Below, piece by piece: positions 35,335 to 46,582 of a stretch of 64,000 bases of DNA. Location: positions 186,001-250,000 of the forward strand of contig BPAJ01000001.1 of assembly GCA_019652555.1 (NCBI GenBank), given 5' to 3'. The notes beneath the pieces are model-generated. The model made no database searches and was not told where the DNA came from. It was given only the letters and a program-made list of their open reading frames with translations. Numbering within the stretch: the stretch's first letter is position 1; each line of letters starts with the position of its first letter. The DNA is from Gammaproteobacteria bacterium (GTDB lineage: Bacteria > Pseudomonadota > Gammaproteobacteria > Magnimaribacterales > AG-339-G14). Both the position numbers and the translations under genes were made by a program.

Positions 35335-35741
35335 TGTCAGAAAAAACCTTATGCATAATTAAACCAGATGCAGTGGAAAATAATTTTGTAGATCAAATAA
35401 ATGAAATGATTGAATCAAAGGGATTGAGTATTTTAAAAAGCAAAAAAACTAATATTTCTTCTGAAATTGCTAAGCAATTTTATGCAGAGCATTCGGAAAA
35501 ACCATTTTTCAATGAACTTGTGGATTTTATAACCTCAGGACCTGCGGTTGTCCAAATTCTTGAAGGTGATGCATGCATAACAAGCTACAGAAGTTTAATG
35601 GGGGCAACCAATCCGGAAGAAGCTGAAGAGGGAACTATTAGAAAGAAATTTGCTGAGTCAATTTCTAAAAATGCGGTACATGGTTCAGACTCACCAGAAT
35701 CTGCAGACAGAGAAATTGAAATAATGTCTGCTTTGTTTTAG
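35334..35741 (+). CDS. ndk: Nucleoside-diphosphate kinase
   Basis: Balances NTP and dNTP pools. It has the N-terminal TLCIIKPDAV, SYRSLMGATNPEEA and the active-site His116 in NAVHGSDSPESADREI. 135 aa. TAATG overlap with iscX. In relatives rlmN and pilF/pilW come between ndk and rodZ; both are absent here. Confidence 0.97.
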   Translation: MSEKTLCIIKPDAVENNFVDQINEMIESKGLSILKSKKTNISSEIAKQFYAEHSEKPFFNELVDFITSGPAVVQILEGDACITSYRSLMGATNPEEAEEGTIRKKFAESISKNAVHGSDSPESADREIEIMSALF

Positions 35742-35750
35742 TTTAAGGTT

Positions 35751-36596
35751 ATGGAAAGCTGGAACGAACAGCTAAAGACTAAAATTCTTGAATCTGAATT
35801 TTCGATAAAAGAAATATCAGATAAAACAAAAATTCCCACAAAATTCATTGAAGCAATTGAGAAAGCTGATTTTAAGAGTCTTCCAGCTGAAATTTTTGCC
35901 AAATCTCAAATAGAGCGCCTTTTTAAATTTTTAGGAATTGATCCCAGTGAAGCGTTAAAGGATTATGAAGAATTTATATCTCCCCCAGAAATAATATCTG
36001 AAGAAGAGCCTTCTATAGATTCAAAGTTTAATTTTCAAAATCTCTTGAATAATTTAAATGTTCCGAGCGTCAGTAACTCTTACCTTAAATATGGAGGTAT
36101 TTTATTTATTTCTATTATTTTATTGTTCTTAATGTTTGATATTGCTGATGATGAGGAAATTTATTTATTAGACAATCTAGAAAAGGAGAACGACTCAGAA
36201 TCCTTGGAAACTGAAAATCAAGATTTTTTGCTCAGTTCTTCTGAGGAAGTATTATTAAATGAGAACCCAATTAACAATGACTCATTTTCAAATGGGGAAA
36301 TCATAGATGATGTGAGTCCAAAAGATTTAATCAGAAAGATTGAAATTATTATTGAAGGAGAAAGTTGGGTAGTAGTTTTTGATAAAAATGAAAGGCTTCT
36401 ATATGAATTGATGCAAACTGGAAGTTATGAGCTTTCAGGAATATCTCCGCTGAGGTTTAAAATAGGCTATGCTCCTGCAACAAATTTATATATCGATGAT
36501 CAAAAAATTAGTTTTTCTAGAGCAATTAAGGGTGCAAGCAACTATGCTCATTTTTGGGTAAACGAGGTAAATAAAGTTGAGTCAATTAGAGATTAA
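35751..36596 (+). CDS. rodZ: Cell-shape protein RodZ
   Basis: Membrane protein that links MreB to the cell envelope. It has an N-terminal helix-turn-helix domain (about residues 5-75: [20 protein letters not shown]), one transmembrane helix (about 110-127), a disordered acidic periplasmic stretch and a C-terminal DUF4115 beta domain (about 205-275). 281 aa, shorter than E. coli (337). Followed by ispG with a 20-base overlap, the conserved rodZ-ispG order. Confidence 0.9.
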   Translation: MESWNEQLKTKILESEFSIKEISDKTKIPTKFIEAIEKADFKSLPAEIFAKSQIERLFKFLGIDPSEALKDYEEFISPPEIISEEEPSIDSKFNFQNLLNNLNVPSVSNSYLKYGGILFISIILLFLMFDIADDEEIYLLDNLEKENDSESLETENQDFLLSSSEEVLLNENPINNDSFSNGEIIDDVSPKDLIRKIEIIIEGESWVVVFDKNERLLYELMQTGSYELSGISPLRFKIGYAPATNLYIDDQKISFSRAIKGASNYAHFWVNEVNKVESIRD

Positions 36597-37689
36597 ACGA
36601 AGAAAAAGCAGACTGATTCACGTTGGAAACGTTCCTGTAGGAGGAGACTCAGATATAACAGTTCAGAGTATGACTAATACTTTAACAACTGATACAAAAA
36701 AAACTTTAGAACAAATCAAAGAGCTAGAAAAAGTTGGAGCAGATTTAATAAGAGTTTCTGTTCCTGACGAAGATTCTGTAAAAGCCTTTGGAAAAATAAA
36801 AGAACAAGCGAATGTTCCATTGATTGCTGATATTCATTTCGATTACAAGATTGCTATTCAGGTTGCAGAACAAGGAGCAGATTGTTTGAGAATAAATCCT
36901 GGAAATATTGGTAACGAAAAAAAAGTAAAAGAAGTAATTGCTTGTGCATCTCATCATAATATTCCGATTAGGATCGGAGTAAATGCAGGCTCTCTTGAAA
37001 AAAAGTTGCAAAAAAAATACGGAGAACCAAATGCTGATGCATTAGTGGAATCGGCTATGAATCATGTAAATATTTTAAAGAAACAAAATTTTGAAAATTT
37101 TAAACTCAGTATCAAGGCCTCAGATATCTTTATGATGACAGAAAGTTATAGAAAAATTAGCTCTTTGATTGACCAGCCTCTTCACTTAGGACTGACAGAA
37201 GCTGGTGGCCAAAGAAGTGGAACTATCAAATCATCTATAGCAATTGGACAACTTCTTTCAGAGGGCATAGGCGATACTATAAGAGTATCATTAGCTTCAG
37301 ACCCATGCGAAGAAATCAAAGTTGGATTTGATATTTTACGGTCACTAAAATTAAGAAAGAAGGGTATTAATTTCATCGCATGTCCAAGTTGCGCAAGACA
37401 AAATTTTGATGTCATTAAAACCATGAATGAACTTGAATCTAGACTTGAAGATGTAACAGAAAATATAGATGTTGCGGTTATTGGTTGTTATGTAAATGGA
37501 CCTGGAGAATCTAAAGCAGCAGATGTTGGTTTAACTGGAGCTTCACCAAATAATCTTGTATACGTAGATGGAAAGGCAGATCATAAACTCTCAAACGAAG
37601 ACCTCATCGACTCCCTTGAGAAATTAATTAGGAAGAAAGCAAAAAAAGTTAAACAATCTCAAAGTAAGCTTTCCATTAAAGAGGTCTAA
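36577..37689 (+). CDS. ispG: 4-hydroxy-3-methylbut-2-enyl diphosphate synthase
   Basis: Fe-S enzyme of the MEP pathway. N-terminal barrel: [14 protein letters not shown]-like segment and [13 protein letters not shown]; cluster cysteines in CPSCARQ and GCYVNGPGE. 370 aa. TTG start at 36577 inside the end of rodZ; the family N-terminus ([18 protein letters not shown]) begins immediately after. Depends on the Fe-S machinery encoded just upstream. Confidence 0.95.
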   Translation: MSQLEIKRRKSRLIHVGNVPVGGDSDITVQSMTNTLTTDTKKTLEQIKELEKVGADLIRVSVPDEDSVKAFGKIKEQANVPLIADIHFDYKIAIQVAEQGADCLRINPGNIGNEKKVKEVIACASHHNIPIRIGVNAGSLEKKLQKKYGEPNADALVESAMNHVNILKKQNFENFKLSIKASDIFMMTESYRKISSLIDQPLHLGLTEAGGQRSGTIKSSIAIGQLLSEGIGDTIRVSLASDPCEEIKVGFDILRSLKLRKKGINFIACPSCARQNFDVIKTMNELESRLEDVTENIDVAVIGCYVNGPGESKAADVGLTGASPNNLVYVDGKADHKLSNEDLIDSLEKLIRKKAKKVKQSQSKLSIKEV

Positions 37690-37694
37690 AAATC

Positions 37695-38945
37695 ATGAAA
37701 AAGATTTCAAAGTTGCGAGGAATGCAAGATACAGATCCTATTGAAACAACCAAAATTAATTTTGTGGAAAACAGCTTTAATGAAATTTCCAAAAGTTATG
37801 GCTATCAAGAGGTGAGATTCCCAATCATAGAAAGCACAGATTTATTCAAAAGATCCGTTGGCGATCAATCCGACATAGTGAATAAAGAAATGTTTACTTT
37901 TGAAAGTAAAAGCGGGAAATCGATGACGCTTAGGCCAGAAGGTACAGCTGGTTGCATGCGCATGGCTATAGAAACCGGATTGCTTGATGCTGGTCAACAA
38001 AGATTGTCTTATAAAGGTCCAATGTTTCGATACGAACGTCCCCAAAAAGGTCGATCTCGCCAATTTCAACAACTTAGCCTGGAGGCATATGGTTTTAATG
38101 ATTGTACGATTGATTTAGAAATGCTTGAGATATCAAATTTTCTTTTTGAAGAACTCTCAGTAAAAGAAGAAATGACTTTAGAAATTAATTCTATTGGCTC
38201 ACAAAAGGATCAACAAGAATACTCCCAAAAACTAAAAGATTATTTTTCAAAATATAAAAAAGATCTAGATGAGGATAGCTTAAAAAGATTAGAAAAAAAT
38301 CCTTTGAGAATTTTAGATTCAAAAAATCAAGATTTAGAAAATCTTATTAAAGAAGCTCCAAAGATAGATCAATCAATTTCAAAGGAATCTCAAGATAAAT
38401 TTTCTTTAATAAAAAACTATCTAGAGGATTTAGAAATTCAATACAAAGAAAATCCCCTTTTGGTTAGAGGATTGGATTATTACAACGATTTAGTCTTTGA
38501 ATGGAAGTCAAATTCAATTGGGTCTCAAGATACTATTTGTGGAGGAGGAAGATATGATTCTTTATCTAAAATTATTGGCGGAAGAGAGACTAATGCAATC
38601 GGCCTATCAATAGGTCTTGAAAGACTATGTTTATTAATTGGAGATTCAATCATAAAAGATACAAAATCATTACTAATAGTATCTCTTGAAGACTCTTTTT
38701 TTCTAGATGGAATGAAACTAGCTTCGTCTCTAAGAAAGAAATTAAAAAACCTCTCAATACAATTTTCTGGGAAAGAAAAAAATTTAAAAACCCTCTTAAA
38801 AAAAGCAAACAAAAAAAATACTGATTTCATGGTTATAATTGGCCGAGAAGAGATTAAAAATAATTCCTTTACCTTAAAAAAACTTTCAATGAATCAAGAA
38901 ATGAAAATCGATAATTTTGATTCTTTATTAAAAAATCTGAAATAA
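37695..38945 (+). CDS. hisS: Histidyl-tRNA synthetase
   Basis: Class II synthetase. It begins KLRGMQDTDP; motif 2 is GPMFRYERPQKGRSRQFQQ; histidine-site motifs are LVRGLDYYNDLVFEW and GGGRYD; motif 3 is AIGLSIGLERL. C-terminal anticodon domain. 416 aa. In the conserved ispG-hisS-yfgM-bamB-der run. Confidence 0.96.
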   Translation: MKKISKLRGMQDTDPIETTKINFVENSFNEISKSYGYQEVRFPIIESTDLFKRSVGDQSDIVNKEMFTFESKSGKSMTLRPEGTAGCMRMAIETGLLDAGQQRLSYKGPMFRYERPQKGRSRQFQQLSLEAYGFNDCTIDLEMLEISNFLFEELSVKEEMTLEINSIGSQKDQQEYSQKLKDYFSKYKKDLDEDSLKRLEKNPLRILDSKNQDLENLIKEAPKIDQSISKESQDKFSLIKNYLEDLEIQYKENPLLVRGLDYYNDLVFEWKSNSIGSQDTICGGGRYDSLSKIIGGRETNAIGLSIGLERLCLLIGDSIIKDTKSLLIVSLEDSFFLDGMKLASSLRKKLKNLSIQFSGKEKNLKTLLKKANKKNTDFMVIIGREEIKNNSFTLKKLSMNQEMKIDNFDSLLKNLK

Positions 38946-38950
38946 ATTAA

Positions 38951-39574
38951 ATGAATTTTCTTAATAAAATCTATGCTTGGATTCTTAAAAATTATATTAA
39001 GGTAATTTCATTTCTTCTTGTTATAGGTTTAGCCTATGGCACTTATCTTTATTTCTATTTCCAGGCTCAAAAAAAAGATCAAGAGGCAGGAGATTTATTT
39101 CTAAACTTTTATAATTCTTATTCAACCTCAGACTTCAATGAGCAAGAATATAAAATTGTTATAGATGAAATTTCTCAAATAGATAATGCTTCAATTTTTT
39201 TGGTAATGCTCAAATCAATTAATGCTGCAGAGTCAGTTGAAAGTAAAGATCTACAAAAAGCTTTAACCGAACTTTCAAATGCAAGAGAAATTTTAAGTTC
39301 GAAAGGAAATGATTTTAATTTTTTGAAAGAAATAATTGATTTAAGAATGGTAAATATTTTTATTGATTTAGAAGATTTAGAAAGAGCCAATAATATTCTT
39401 AAAAATACTTTTACAACTTATCAAACAAACAAACTCATTCTTCAAGGAGATATCTCAGCAATAGAAAAAAAATTTGAAGAAGCTAAAAAAAAATATGTTG
39501 ATGCCTTGGAACGATCCGAAAATGAAACTCAAAAAAATCTTATTAATTTAAAAATTTCCACTTTGACAGACTGA
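38951..39574 (+). CDS. yfgM: YfgM-like periplasmic TPR membrane protein
   Basis: 207 aa with one transmembrane helix (about residues 18-35) and a periplasmic TPR-like domain. E. coli YfgM associates with the SecYEG translocon and the chaperone PpiD. Sequence is divergent; the call rests on topology, length and position between hisS and bamB. Its stop overlaps the bamB ATG (TGATG). Confidence 0.85.
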   Translation: MNFLNKIYAWILKNYIKVISFLLVIGLAYGTYLYFYFQAQKKDQEAGDLFLNFYNSYSTSDFNEQEYKIVIDEISQIDNASIFLVMLKSINAAESVESKDLQKALTELSNAREILSSKGNDFNFLKEIIDLRMVNIFIDLEDLERANNILKNTFTTYQTNKLILQGDISAIEKKFEEAKKKYVDALERSENETQKNLINLKISTLTD

Positions 39575-40704
39575 TGAAATTTCAAAATTTATTCTATTTA
39601 ATCTTGTTTATGATTCTTATTGCTTGTGAGACAGGAGCAGAAGAAGAAGAAAAACCAAATGAATTAAAAAAACAAATTAACGAAAAGTTTTCTTTTGATA
39701 GAAGATGGTCAGTAAATGCATTTAAGACATTACCGCTAGGAAAAATAAATATTGCCTCAGATGAAGAAAATATTTTTATTTTTGATTCAAGAGGAGAAAT
39801 TAAAGCATTTTCCAATAATGGAAAAAGAATTTGGAATATTAAACTAGATTCAGATATTTCTACAGGGATAACCCTTGGCTTTAATAAGCTTTTCTTGAGT
39901 TCTTCAAACGGAGATATATTTTGCCTTTCTAAAGATTCGGGAGAAACAATTTGGAGATATTCAACTTTGGGAGAAGTTTTATCTCCTCCAGCTACTAATG
40001 GAGATATTGTAGCAATACAAAATATTGATGGCAGAGTAACAGCAGTTGACTTAGAAACGGGAGAGTTTAGATGGGATTATAGAAGCGTTATTCCAAACTT
40101 AACCCTGAGAGGAACTTCTGAACCTTCTTTTTATGAAGGTTTTCTATACATTGGTTTTGCAAATGGTAATTTAGCTAAGATTGAACCCAGATCAGGAGTA
40201 ACTCAATGGGAAATACCTATAACTACATCTAAAGAAACATCAGAAATTGGAAGGATTGTTGACATTGATGGAAATTTTGTTTTTTCTAGTGGCATTGCTT
40301 TTGTTGCAACATTTCAAGGAGATGTTGCTGCATTGGATACAAGATCTGGAAGATTTATATGGAAAGAAAAGACCTCTACTGCAAATGATTTACTTTCTTC
40401 CAGAGGAAAAATAATTTTAATAGATGAAAAAGATCAGGTACTTGCGTATTCTCAAAATTCGGGAAATTTGGAATGGTTCAATAAAGATTTTTTCTTGAGG
40501 GAACTTACCTCTCCAAATAGATTAAAATCTTTAGTAGTTTATGGAGATTTTCAGGGCTTTCTTCATGCGCTAGATATTTCTCAAGGAGAACAAGTTGCAA
40601 GAAAAAGAGTTTCTAGATCAAAAATTATTTCAATATCCACGAAAGATGAAAATGTCTTAACCTTGGATTCAAAAGGAAAACTTTCACTCTTTACTTTGCA
40701 ATGA
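39574..40704 (+). CDS. bamB: Outer-membrane assembly lipoprotein BamB
   Basis: Eight-bladed propeller lipoprotein of the BAM complex. The signal ends in lipobox LIAC (Cys near residue 18). Blades carry repeated PQQ-like motifs (GETIWRYSTLGEVLSPPA, VDLETGEFRWDYR, ALDTRSGRFIWKE). 376 aa. Together with bamC this window encodes two BAM accessory lipoproteins. Confidence 0.94.
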   Translation: MKFQNLFYLILFMILIACETGAEEEEKPNELKKQINEKFSFDRRWSVNAFKTLPLGKINIASDEENIFIFDSRGEIKAFSNNGKRIWNIKLDSDISTGITLGFNKLFLSSSNGDIFCLSKDSGETIWRYSTLGEVLSPPATNGDIVAIQNIDGRVTAVDLETGEFRWDYRSVIPNLTLRGTSEPSFYEGFLYIGFANGNLAKIEPRSGVTQWEIPITTSKETSEIGRIVDIDGNFVFSSGIAFVATFQGDVAALDTRSGRFIWKEKTSTANDLLSSRGKIILIDEKDQVLAYSQNSGNLEWFNKDFFLRELTSPNRLKSLVVYGDFQGFLHALDISQGEQVARKRVSRSKIISISTKDENVLTLDSKGKLSLFTLQ

Positions 40705-40717
40705 TATTGTCCCCACC

Positions 40718-42103
40718 ATGGGACCCATAGTAGCAATAATAGGTAGACCTAATGTAGGCAAATCTTCGCTTTTTAATAAAATAATAGGAGAAGATAAAGC
40801 CATAATTGCTGATTTTTCAGGATTGACTAGAGATAGGCTTTATGGAAGTTTTTCTTTTAAATCTCGAAATTTCTCAATAATTGATACAGGGGGAATTTCA
40901 GACGAAAAAGAAGAAATGAATCTTCTCATACTCAAGGAAATAGATAAGGCTATTGAAGAAGCTGACGGGTTTATTTTTTTAGTAGATGCTGACTATGGTT
41001 TAAGCCAAGATGATTATAAGATTCATGAAATTCTCAGAAAATCTGGAAAAAAATATATTCTTGCCTTAAATAAATCTGAACTTAAGTCTTCAGAAAAAAA
41101 TATAAACGACTTTTATCAGCTTGGAGTTAAAAGCTTTATCAAAGTATCCGCTAAAAACGGTTTAGGTATAAAAAATCTTAAAGAGGAAGTCTTGAATCAA
41201 TTTCACATAGAAACAAGTTCCAGCCTTGAAGACGAAATTGTTAGTCAAAGTATCAAGGTGAGTATTCTAGGAAAACCCAATGCTGGAAAATCTACTTTTT
41301 TTAATTCTTTAATTAAAGAAAATCGTTCTATTGTTTCGCCCAAGGCTGGCACAACAAGAGATGCCATTTCTAAATCAATTGTTTTTAAAAATGACAAGAT
41401 AGAACTTTTTGACACGGCAGGCTTGAGAAAAAAATCAAAAATAAATCAAGCAATAGAAAGTTTTTCAGTTTCTAAAGCTATTTCGAGCATGAGATCTTCT
41501 TCTGGAGTCCTTTATTTAGTTGATGGAAAAGAGAACATTACTGATCAAGATTTACATCTTATTTCTTTAATCATCTCTTCTGGAAAACCTATGATTTTAG
41601 GAATCAACAAATCGGATAAACTGTCTCAATATGACAAATCAAATTTAACCAGATCCATTAATAAAAAATTAGCTTTCATATCCGGCATATCCATCCACTA
41701 TATTTCCGCAAAACAAAATAAAGGCACTGCTAAGGCATTAAAAGAGCTTATAAAGCTCATAAAGAAAAGCGTAAAAAAAATTGATACTTCAAAGTTGAAT
41801 GACTTGGTAGAAGAAGCATCAAAGTTAAATCCCCCCCAGATGTCTGGAAGGTTTAGACCGAAAATTAAATATGCAAATTTACTTTCATCCCAGCCAACAA
41901 TTATCAGGATTCAGGGAAACAACTTAGATAAGTTAACAAAACAATATCAAAAGTACTTGGAAAATTTTTTAAGAAAAAAATTGAACTTTGAGGGTATTCC
42001 AATTAAGTTGGTTTTTAAAAATAATACTAATCCTTTTGGGGAAAAGAAAAACAAACTTACCAAAAAGCAATTAGCTAAGAGAAAAAGGATAGCAAGGCGC
42101 TAA
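40718..42103 (+). CDS. der: Ribosome-assembly GTPase Der
   Basis: Essential GTPase for 50S subunit maturation with two tandem G domains. The first P-loop is GRPNVGKS (residues 9-16) with DTGG; the second is GKPNAGKS (near residue 188) with DTAG. A C-terminal KH-like domain ends in a very basic tail. 461 aa. The first NKxD motif reads NKSE (residues near 118), altered from NKVD; the second is NKSD. Confidence 0.95.
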   Translation: MGPIVAIIGRPNVGKSSLFNKIIGEDKAIIADFSGLTRDRLYGSFSFKSRNFSIIDTGGISDEKEEMNLLILKEIDKAIEEADGFIFLVDADYGLSQDDYKIHEILRKSGKKYILALNKSELKSSEKNINDFYQLGVKSFIKVSAKNGLGIKNLKEEVLNQFHIETSSSLEDEIVSQSIKVSILGKPNAGKSTFFNSLIKENRSIVSPKAGTTRDAISKSIVFKNDKIELFDTAGLRKKSKINQAIESFSVSKAISSMRSSSGVLYLVDGKENITDQDLHLISLIISSGKPMILGINKSDKLSQYDKSNLTRSINKKLAFISGISIHYISAKQNKGTAKALKELIKLIKKSVKKIDTSKLNDLVEEASKLNPPQMSGRFRPKIKYANLLSSQPTIIRIQGNNLDKLTKQYQKYLENFLRKKLNFEGIPIKLVFKNNTNPFGEKKNKLTKKQLAKRKRIARR

Positions 42104-42120
42104 TAAAATAATTTATACAA

Positions 42121-42126
42121 TATAAT
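42121..42126 (+). promoter_or_regulatory. Candidate -10 box for the sdh-suc operon
   Basis: A perfect TATAAT lies 12 bases before the sdhC ATG in the 35-base spacer after der. No clear -35 is present at the proper distance. If used, the leader would be only about five bases, too short for a normal ribosome site. Confidence 0.4.
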
Positions 42127-42138
42127 GCCGACTTTGAG

Positions 42139-42507
42139 ATGAATTCGCCTAGATATCTAAATCTATTTAAAATCGCTTTACCTTTGCCAGGGGTTTCTTC
42201 CATTTTGCACAGAATTTCTGCAATTGCTATTTTTGTTTTATCCCTTCCAATGATGGGGATCTTAGTTTTTTCTTTGAGTTCTGAAGCTAATTATCAATTC
42301 ATTAATTCATTATTTGAAAATTTTCTGTTCAAGAGCTTGTTTTCCCTTTTCATCACGGCAATTTTTTATCATTTTGTTTCCGGCTTAAGACATTTAGTAA
42401 TGGATTTTGGATATTGGGAAACTTTAAAAGCTGGTAGGATGTCTGCTCTTGCTACTTTTATTTCAACAGGATTATTTTTCTTTTCTTTTCTGTATTTGGC
42501 ATGGTAA
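42139..42507 (+). CDS. sdhC: Succinate dehydrogenase cytochrome b556 subunit
   Basis: Membrane anchor with three helices. Quinone-site motif PGVSSILHRISAIAIF and heme-ligand segment HFVSGLRHLVMDFG are conserved. 122 aa. Start ATG 42139. Overlaps sdhD by seven bases. Confidence 0.94.
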   Translation: MNSPRYLNLFKIALPLPGVSSILHRISAIAIFVLSLPMMGILVFSLSSEANYQFINSLFENFLFKSLFSLFITAIFYHFVSGLRHLVMDFGYWETLKAGRMSALATFISTGLFFFSFLYLAW

Positions 42508-42863
42508 CGAAGTTATACAGATTAAAGAAAACAGGAATCTTTGATTATGTTTTTGTAAGAATCACGGCAGTAATTCAGGCAGTATATTTTTCAGTTATAA
42601 CCTTCTATTGGTTAGTCAATAGAGACTTTAAATACGAACAACTATCTGGCTTTTTTGATATTCTCATCATAGAAATTTTTACGGTAATCGTTGCTTTTTC
42701 AATTGCTTATCATTCAGTGCAAGGAATTTGGAACGTGGCAACAGATTATCTTACCCAGGCGCAGATTGGTGCTTCGGCTAAACTTCTTAGACCTGCAGTT
42801 ATAGGTTTTAGCTGGCTCCAAGCTCTTGGATTAATTATTTGTAGTTTTTATATTTTAGGTTAG
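42501..42863 (+). CDS. sdhD: Succinate dehydrogenase membrane anchor subunit
   Basis: Second membrane anchor, three helices, 120 aa. Divergent as usual; recognised from the order and the segment [16 protein letters not shown], whose histidine is the expected heme ligand position. Confidence 0.92.
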   Translation: MVTKLYRLKKTGIFDYVFVRITAVIQAVYFSVITFYWLVNRDFKYEQLSGFFDILIIEIFTVIVAFSIAYHSVQGIWNVATDYLTQAQIGASAKLLRPAVIGFSWLQALGLIICSFYILG

Positions 42864-42868
42864 TAAAT

Positions 42869-44674
42869 ATGGCAATGAATGGAAAAGGCACTTTTTTGGA
42901 TGCATCTACTTTACCCGTAAAGGAATTTGACGGAATTATCGTTGGTGGTGGCGGTTCTGGAATGATGGCTTCTCTTCAGCTAGCTAAATCCGGAATGAAT
43001 ACGGCTGTTGTTTCTAAAGTTTTTCCAACTCGTTCACATACCGTTTCTGCTCAAGGCGGTATCACCTGTTCAATTCAAAGTGCAGATCCAGATGATGACT
43101 GGAGATGGCATATGTTTGATACAGTCAAGGGTTCTGATTTCATTGGAGATCAAGACTCCATAGAATACATGTGTAAAGAAGGACCTGAAGCAATATTTGA
43201 ATTGGAAAACATGGGATTGCCATTTTCTAGAACTGAAGAAGGCAAAATTTACCAAAGAGCATTTGGAGGTCAGTCAAAAGATTATGGAAAAGGGGGGCAA
43301 GCCGAAAGAACTTGTGCTGCTGCTGATAGAACAGGCCATGCTCTTTTGCATACACTTTTCCAAGCAAACGTTAAAGCGGGAACCAACTTTCTTTCAGAAT
43401 GGTTCGCAGTTGATCTTGTGAAAAATCAAAATGATCAGGTCGTTGGAGTTATTGCTTTTGAAATTGAATCCGGTGAACCATACTTTTTAAAATCAAAAGC
43501 TACTGTTTTAGCTACTGGAGGAGCAGGAAGAATATATCAAACAACTTCAAACGCTCTCATTAACACCGGTGATGGTACTGGAATGGCATTGAGAGCCGGA
43601 TTCCCAGTGCAAGATATGGAAATGTGGCAGTTTCATCCAACAGGTATCCATGGTCATGGAACTTTAGTAACTGAAGGTTGTAGAGGAGAAGGAGGTTACT
43701 TGGTCAACAAAGACGGCGAACGATTCATGGAAAGATATGCTCCAAATTATAAAGATCTAGCTAGCAGAGATGTTGTTGCAAGATCCATGTTTACTGAAAT
43801 CTTAGAAGGTAGAGGCTGTGGTCCAGATGCTGATCACGTTTATTTAAAACTTGATCATTTAGGGCCAGAAATTGTTCACAAAAGACTGCCTGGAGTAACA
43901 GAATTGTCAAAAAGGTTTGCTCATGTTGATCCTGCCGAACATCCTATTCCGGTTGTTCCCACATGTCATTATGCAATGGGAGGTATTCCAACTAATGTTC
44001 ATGGTCAGGTCATTTCTCAAAATCCTGACGGTACGGATAAAATCATAGATGGTCTTTATGCTGCAGGAGAAGCAGCTTGTGTCTCCGTTCATGGCGGTAA
44101 TCGTTTAGGAGGAAATTCTCTTCTAGACCTTATTGTTTTTGGAAGATCTGCTGGATTACACATTGAAGAAAGTTTCAAGGCAGGCATAAAAATGGATGAT
44201 CCTTCATCTGATGATGTCGACTATGCTCTTAGAAATCTCAACAGAGTGAATGTCAGCCAATCTGGTGAAAACTTTGTAGAAGTTAAGAAAGACTTACAAA
44301 AAACAATGCAAATGAATTTTGGAGTATTTAGAACTGAAGAATTGATGGAAAATGGCATTAAAGAAGTCTCTGATCTCAGAGATAAATCTCAAAACATTCA
44401 TCTTGCCGATAAATCTTCTCAGTTTAATACCGCCAGAGTTGAAGCTTTGGAACTTCTTAATCTAATCGAAGTCGCTGAGGCTACTGCAATCAGTGCAAAC
44501 GAAAGAAAAGAAAGTAGAGGAGCTCACTCTAGAGAAGATTACCCAGATAGAGATGATGAAAATTGGCTCAAACACTCGATTTATTTTTCCGATACCAAGC
44601 AAGTATCTAAAAGAGACGTTAATTTTAGGCCTAAACAGGTTCAAGCTTTCCAACCAATTGTCAGGACTTATTAA
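42869..44674 (+). CDS. sdhA: Succinate dehydrogenase flavoprotein subunit
   Basis: Oxidises succinate to fumarate. FAD-binding [17 protein letters not shown], covalent-FAD His57 in [11 protein letters not shown], substrate loop [21 protein letters not shown], and [10 protein letters not shown]. 601 aa. The stop overlaps sdhB (TAATG). Confidence 0.97.
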   Translation: MAMNGKGTFLDASTLPVKEFDGIIVGGGGSGMMASLQLAKSGMNTAVVSKVFPTRSHTVSAQGGITCSIQSADPDDDWRWHMFDTVKGSDFIGDQDSIEYMCKEGPEAIFELENMGLPFSRTEEGKIYQRAFGGQSKDYGKGGQAERTCAAADRTGHALLHTLFQANVKAGTNFLSEWFAVDLVKNQNDQVVGVIAFEIESGEPYFLKSKATVLATGGAGRIYQTTSNALINTGDGTGMALRAGFPVQDMEMWQFHPTGIHGHGTLVTEGCRGEGGYLVNKDGERFMERYAPNYKDLASRDVVARSMFTEILEGRGCGPDADHVYLKLDHLGPEIVHKRLPGVTELSKRFAHVDPAEHPIPVVPTCHYAMGGIPTNVHGQVISQNPDGTDKIIDGLYAAGEAACVSVHGGNRLGGNSLLDLIVFGRSAGLHIEESFKAGIKMDDPSSDDVDYALRNLNRVNVSQSGENFVEVKKDLQKTMQMNFGVFRTEELMENGIKEVSDLRDKSQNIHLADKSSQFNTARVEALELLNLIEVAEATAISANERKESRGAHSREDYPDRDDENWLKHSIYFSDTKQVSKRDVNFRPKQVQAFQPIVRTY

Positions 44675-45414
44675 TGAATGCAATTGCAGCAAGTGAGATC
44701 AAAACTCTTCGATTGAGTATCTACAGATACGACCCCTTGAAGCAAGAAAAGCCTTACATGCAGGACTTTGATATCGATATACCGGCAGAAAAAGATTTAA
44801 TGGTTTTAGATGTCTTGATGCTTGCAAAGGAACAAGATCCTTCAATCTCTTTCAGAAGATCTTGTCGTGAGGGAGTTTGCGGGTCTGATGGTTTAAACAT
44901 AAATGGTAAAAATGGACTTGGATGTATTACGCCTTTATCTGATGCAATCAAATCTAATAAGCTTTCTATCAGACCTCTACCAGGTCTACCTGTTATTAAA
45001 GATTTAATTGTTGATATGAAACAATTTGTTGATCAGTATAAAAAAGTTAAACCATATCTGATCACTGATAAAAAAGTCGATACTAGAGAAGCCATTCCTC
45101 AAACAATCGAAGAAAGAGAAAAGTTAGATGGCCTTTATGAGTGCATAATGTGCGGTTGCTGCTCTACTGCCTGTCCATCCTTCTGGTGGAACCCTGATAA
45201 ATTTTTGGGACCGGCAGCTCTATTACAAGCATACAGATTTATTGCTGACAGCAGAGACACTGCTACAGAAGAAAGATTAGAGCAACTAGAAGATGCTTTT
45301 AGCGTTTTCAGATGTCATGGAATTATGAACTGCGTTTCAGTCTGTCCTAAAGGCTTAAACCCTACAAAAGCAATTGGTGAAATTAAAAAAATGTTAGTTA
45401 AAAGAGCTTTATAA
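44674..45414 (+). CDS. sdhB: Succinate dehydrogenase iron-sulfur subunit
   Basis: Carries three Fe-S clusters: [2Fe-2S] in SCREGVCGSDG, and [4Fe-4S]/[3Fe-4S] in CIMCGCCSTACPSFWW and CHGIMNCVSVCPKGLNP. 246 aa. The next gene, ten bases on, is sucC; sucA and sucB (oxoglutarate dehydrogenase), which separate sdhB from sucC in most gammaproteobacteria, are not present. Confidence 0.97.
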   Translation: MNAIAASEIKTLRLSIYRYDPLKQEKPYMQDFDIDIPAEKDLMVLDVLMLAKEQDPSISFRRSCREGVCGSDGLNINGKNGLGCITPLSDAIKSNKLSIRPLPGLPVIKDLIVDMKQFVDQYKKVKPYLITDKKVDTREAIPQTIEEREKLDGLYECIMCGCCSTACPSFWWNPDKFLGPAALLQAYRFIADSRDTATEERLEQLEDAFSVFRCHGIMNCVSVCPKGLNPTKAIGEIKKMLVKRAL

Positions 45415-45424
45415 TACTAACACT

Positions 45425-46582
45425 TTGAATTTACACGAATATCAGTCTAAACAACTCCTAGAAAATTTTGACCTACCAACAGCTAATTCTGTAGTAGTTT
45501 TTTCAGAAGAAGAAATTTCCAGCCTTATCAGTGAATTAGACGGCGAAGAATTTGTTGTCAAAGTCCAAGTTCATGCTGGCGGAAGAGGGAAAGTAGGTGG
45601 AGTTAAAATAACAAACGATATTGATGAGATTATAGAATTTTCTAAGGATTGGCTTGGAAAGAAATTTGTCAATCACCAGACTGGCGATGAAGGAAAGCCA
45701 GTTTCTGCAATAATGATTGCAGAAAGTACTACGATCCAAAAAGAATTTTATCTAGGTGCCGTAATAGACAGAAGTTCTCAATCTTTGGTGGTGATGGCCT
45801 CACCAGAAGGAGGCATGGATATTGAAAAAGTTGCTGAGGAAAGTCCTGAGAAGATTTTTAAGATCAATGTCAGTAAAAATAAGAAAGAAGATTTTGATGT
45901 TCTTCCTCTGGTTAATGGCCTCGGGTTGTCTCCCAACCAAACCGAAGAATTTAAGAAAATAGTTTCTGGATTGGTAAATTTATTTTTTGAAAAAGATCTT
46001 TCTTTGATTGAAATCAATCCTTTGGTTATAGATCAAAATGATTCTCTAAAATGTTTGGATGCAAAAATAAATATTGATGAAAATGCATTGTTTAGACAAG
46101 AAGATCTTTTAAAACTGCGAGATTCTTCGCAAGAAAATCAAAAGGAAATCGAAGCGGCAAAATGGGATCTTAATTATGTGGCTTTGGATGGAAATATAGG
46201 ATGTATGGTGAATGGAGCTGGTCTTGCAATGGCAACAATGGATATCATTAAGCTTTCTGGGGGATTTCCAGCTAATTTTCTAGATGTTGGAGGTACTGTA
46301 GATAAAGAAAGAGTAGCCGAGGCTTTTAAGATCATTCTTTCTGATGAAAAAGTTAAGTCGGTCTTGATAAATATTTTTGGTGGAATTGTAAGGTGTGATG
46401 TTGTTGCCTCTGGGATAGTTTCAGCTGTCTCAGAAGTTGGAGTTGATATACCTGTCATCGTGAGGCTTAAAGGTAATAATTCAGAAGAGGCAAAAAAAAT
46501 TCTATCTGAAAGCGATCTTAATATTATTTCTGCGGATGATCTCTCAGAAGCTGCAGAATTAGCAGTTAAAAATTCAGGATGA
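45425..46582 (+). CDS. sucC: Succinyl-CoA synthetase beta subunit
   Basis: ADP- or GDP-forming succinyl-CoA ligase. The N-terminus [15 protein letters not shown] starts at a TTG; ATP-grasp features [12 protein letters not shown] and [10 protein letters not shown]-terminal [17 protein letters not shown] and [13 protein letters not shown]. 385 aa. ATGA overlap with sucD. Confidence 0.96.
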   Translation: MNLHEYQSKQLLENFDLPTANSVVVFSEEEISSLISELDGEEFVVKVQVHAGGRGKVGGVKITNDIDEIIEFSKDWLGKKFVNHQTGDEGKPVSAIMIAESTTIQKEFYLGAVIDRSSQSLVVMASPEGGMDIEKVAEESPEKIFKINVSKNKKEDFDVLPLVNGLGLSPNQTEEFKKIVSGLVNLFFEKDLSLIEINPLVIDQNDSLKCLDAKINIDENALFRQEDLLKLRDSSQENQKEIEAAKWDLNYVALDGNIGCMVNGAGLAMATMDIIKLSGGFPANFLDVGGTVDKERVAEAFKIILSDEKVKSVLINIFGGIVRCDVVASGIVSAVSEVGVDIPVIVRLKGNNSEEAKKILSESDLNIISADDLSEAAELAVKNSG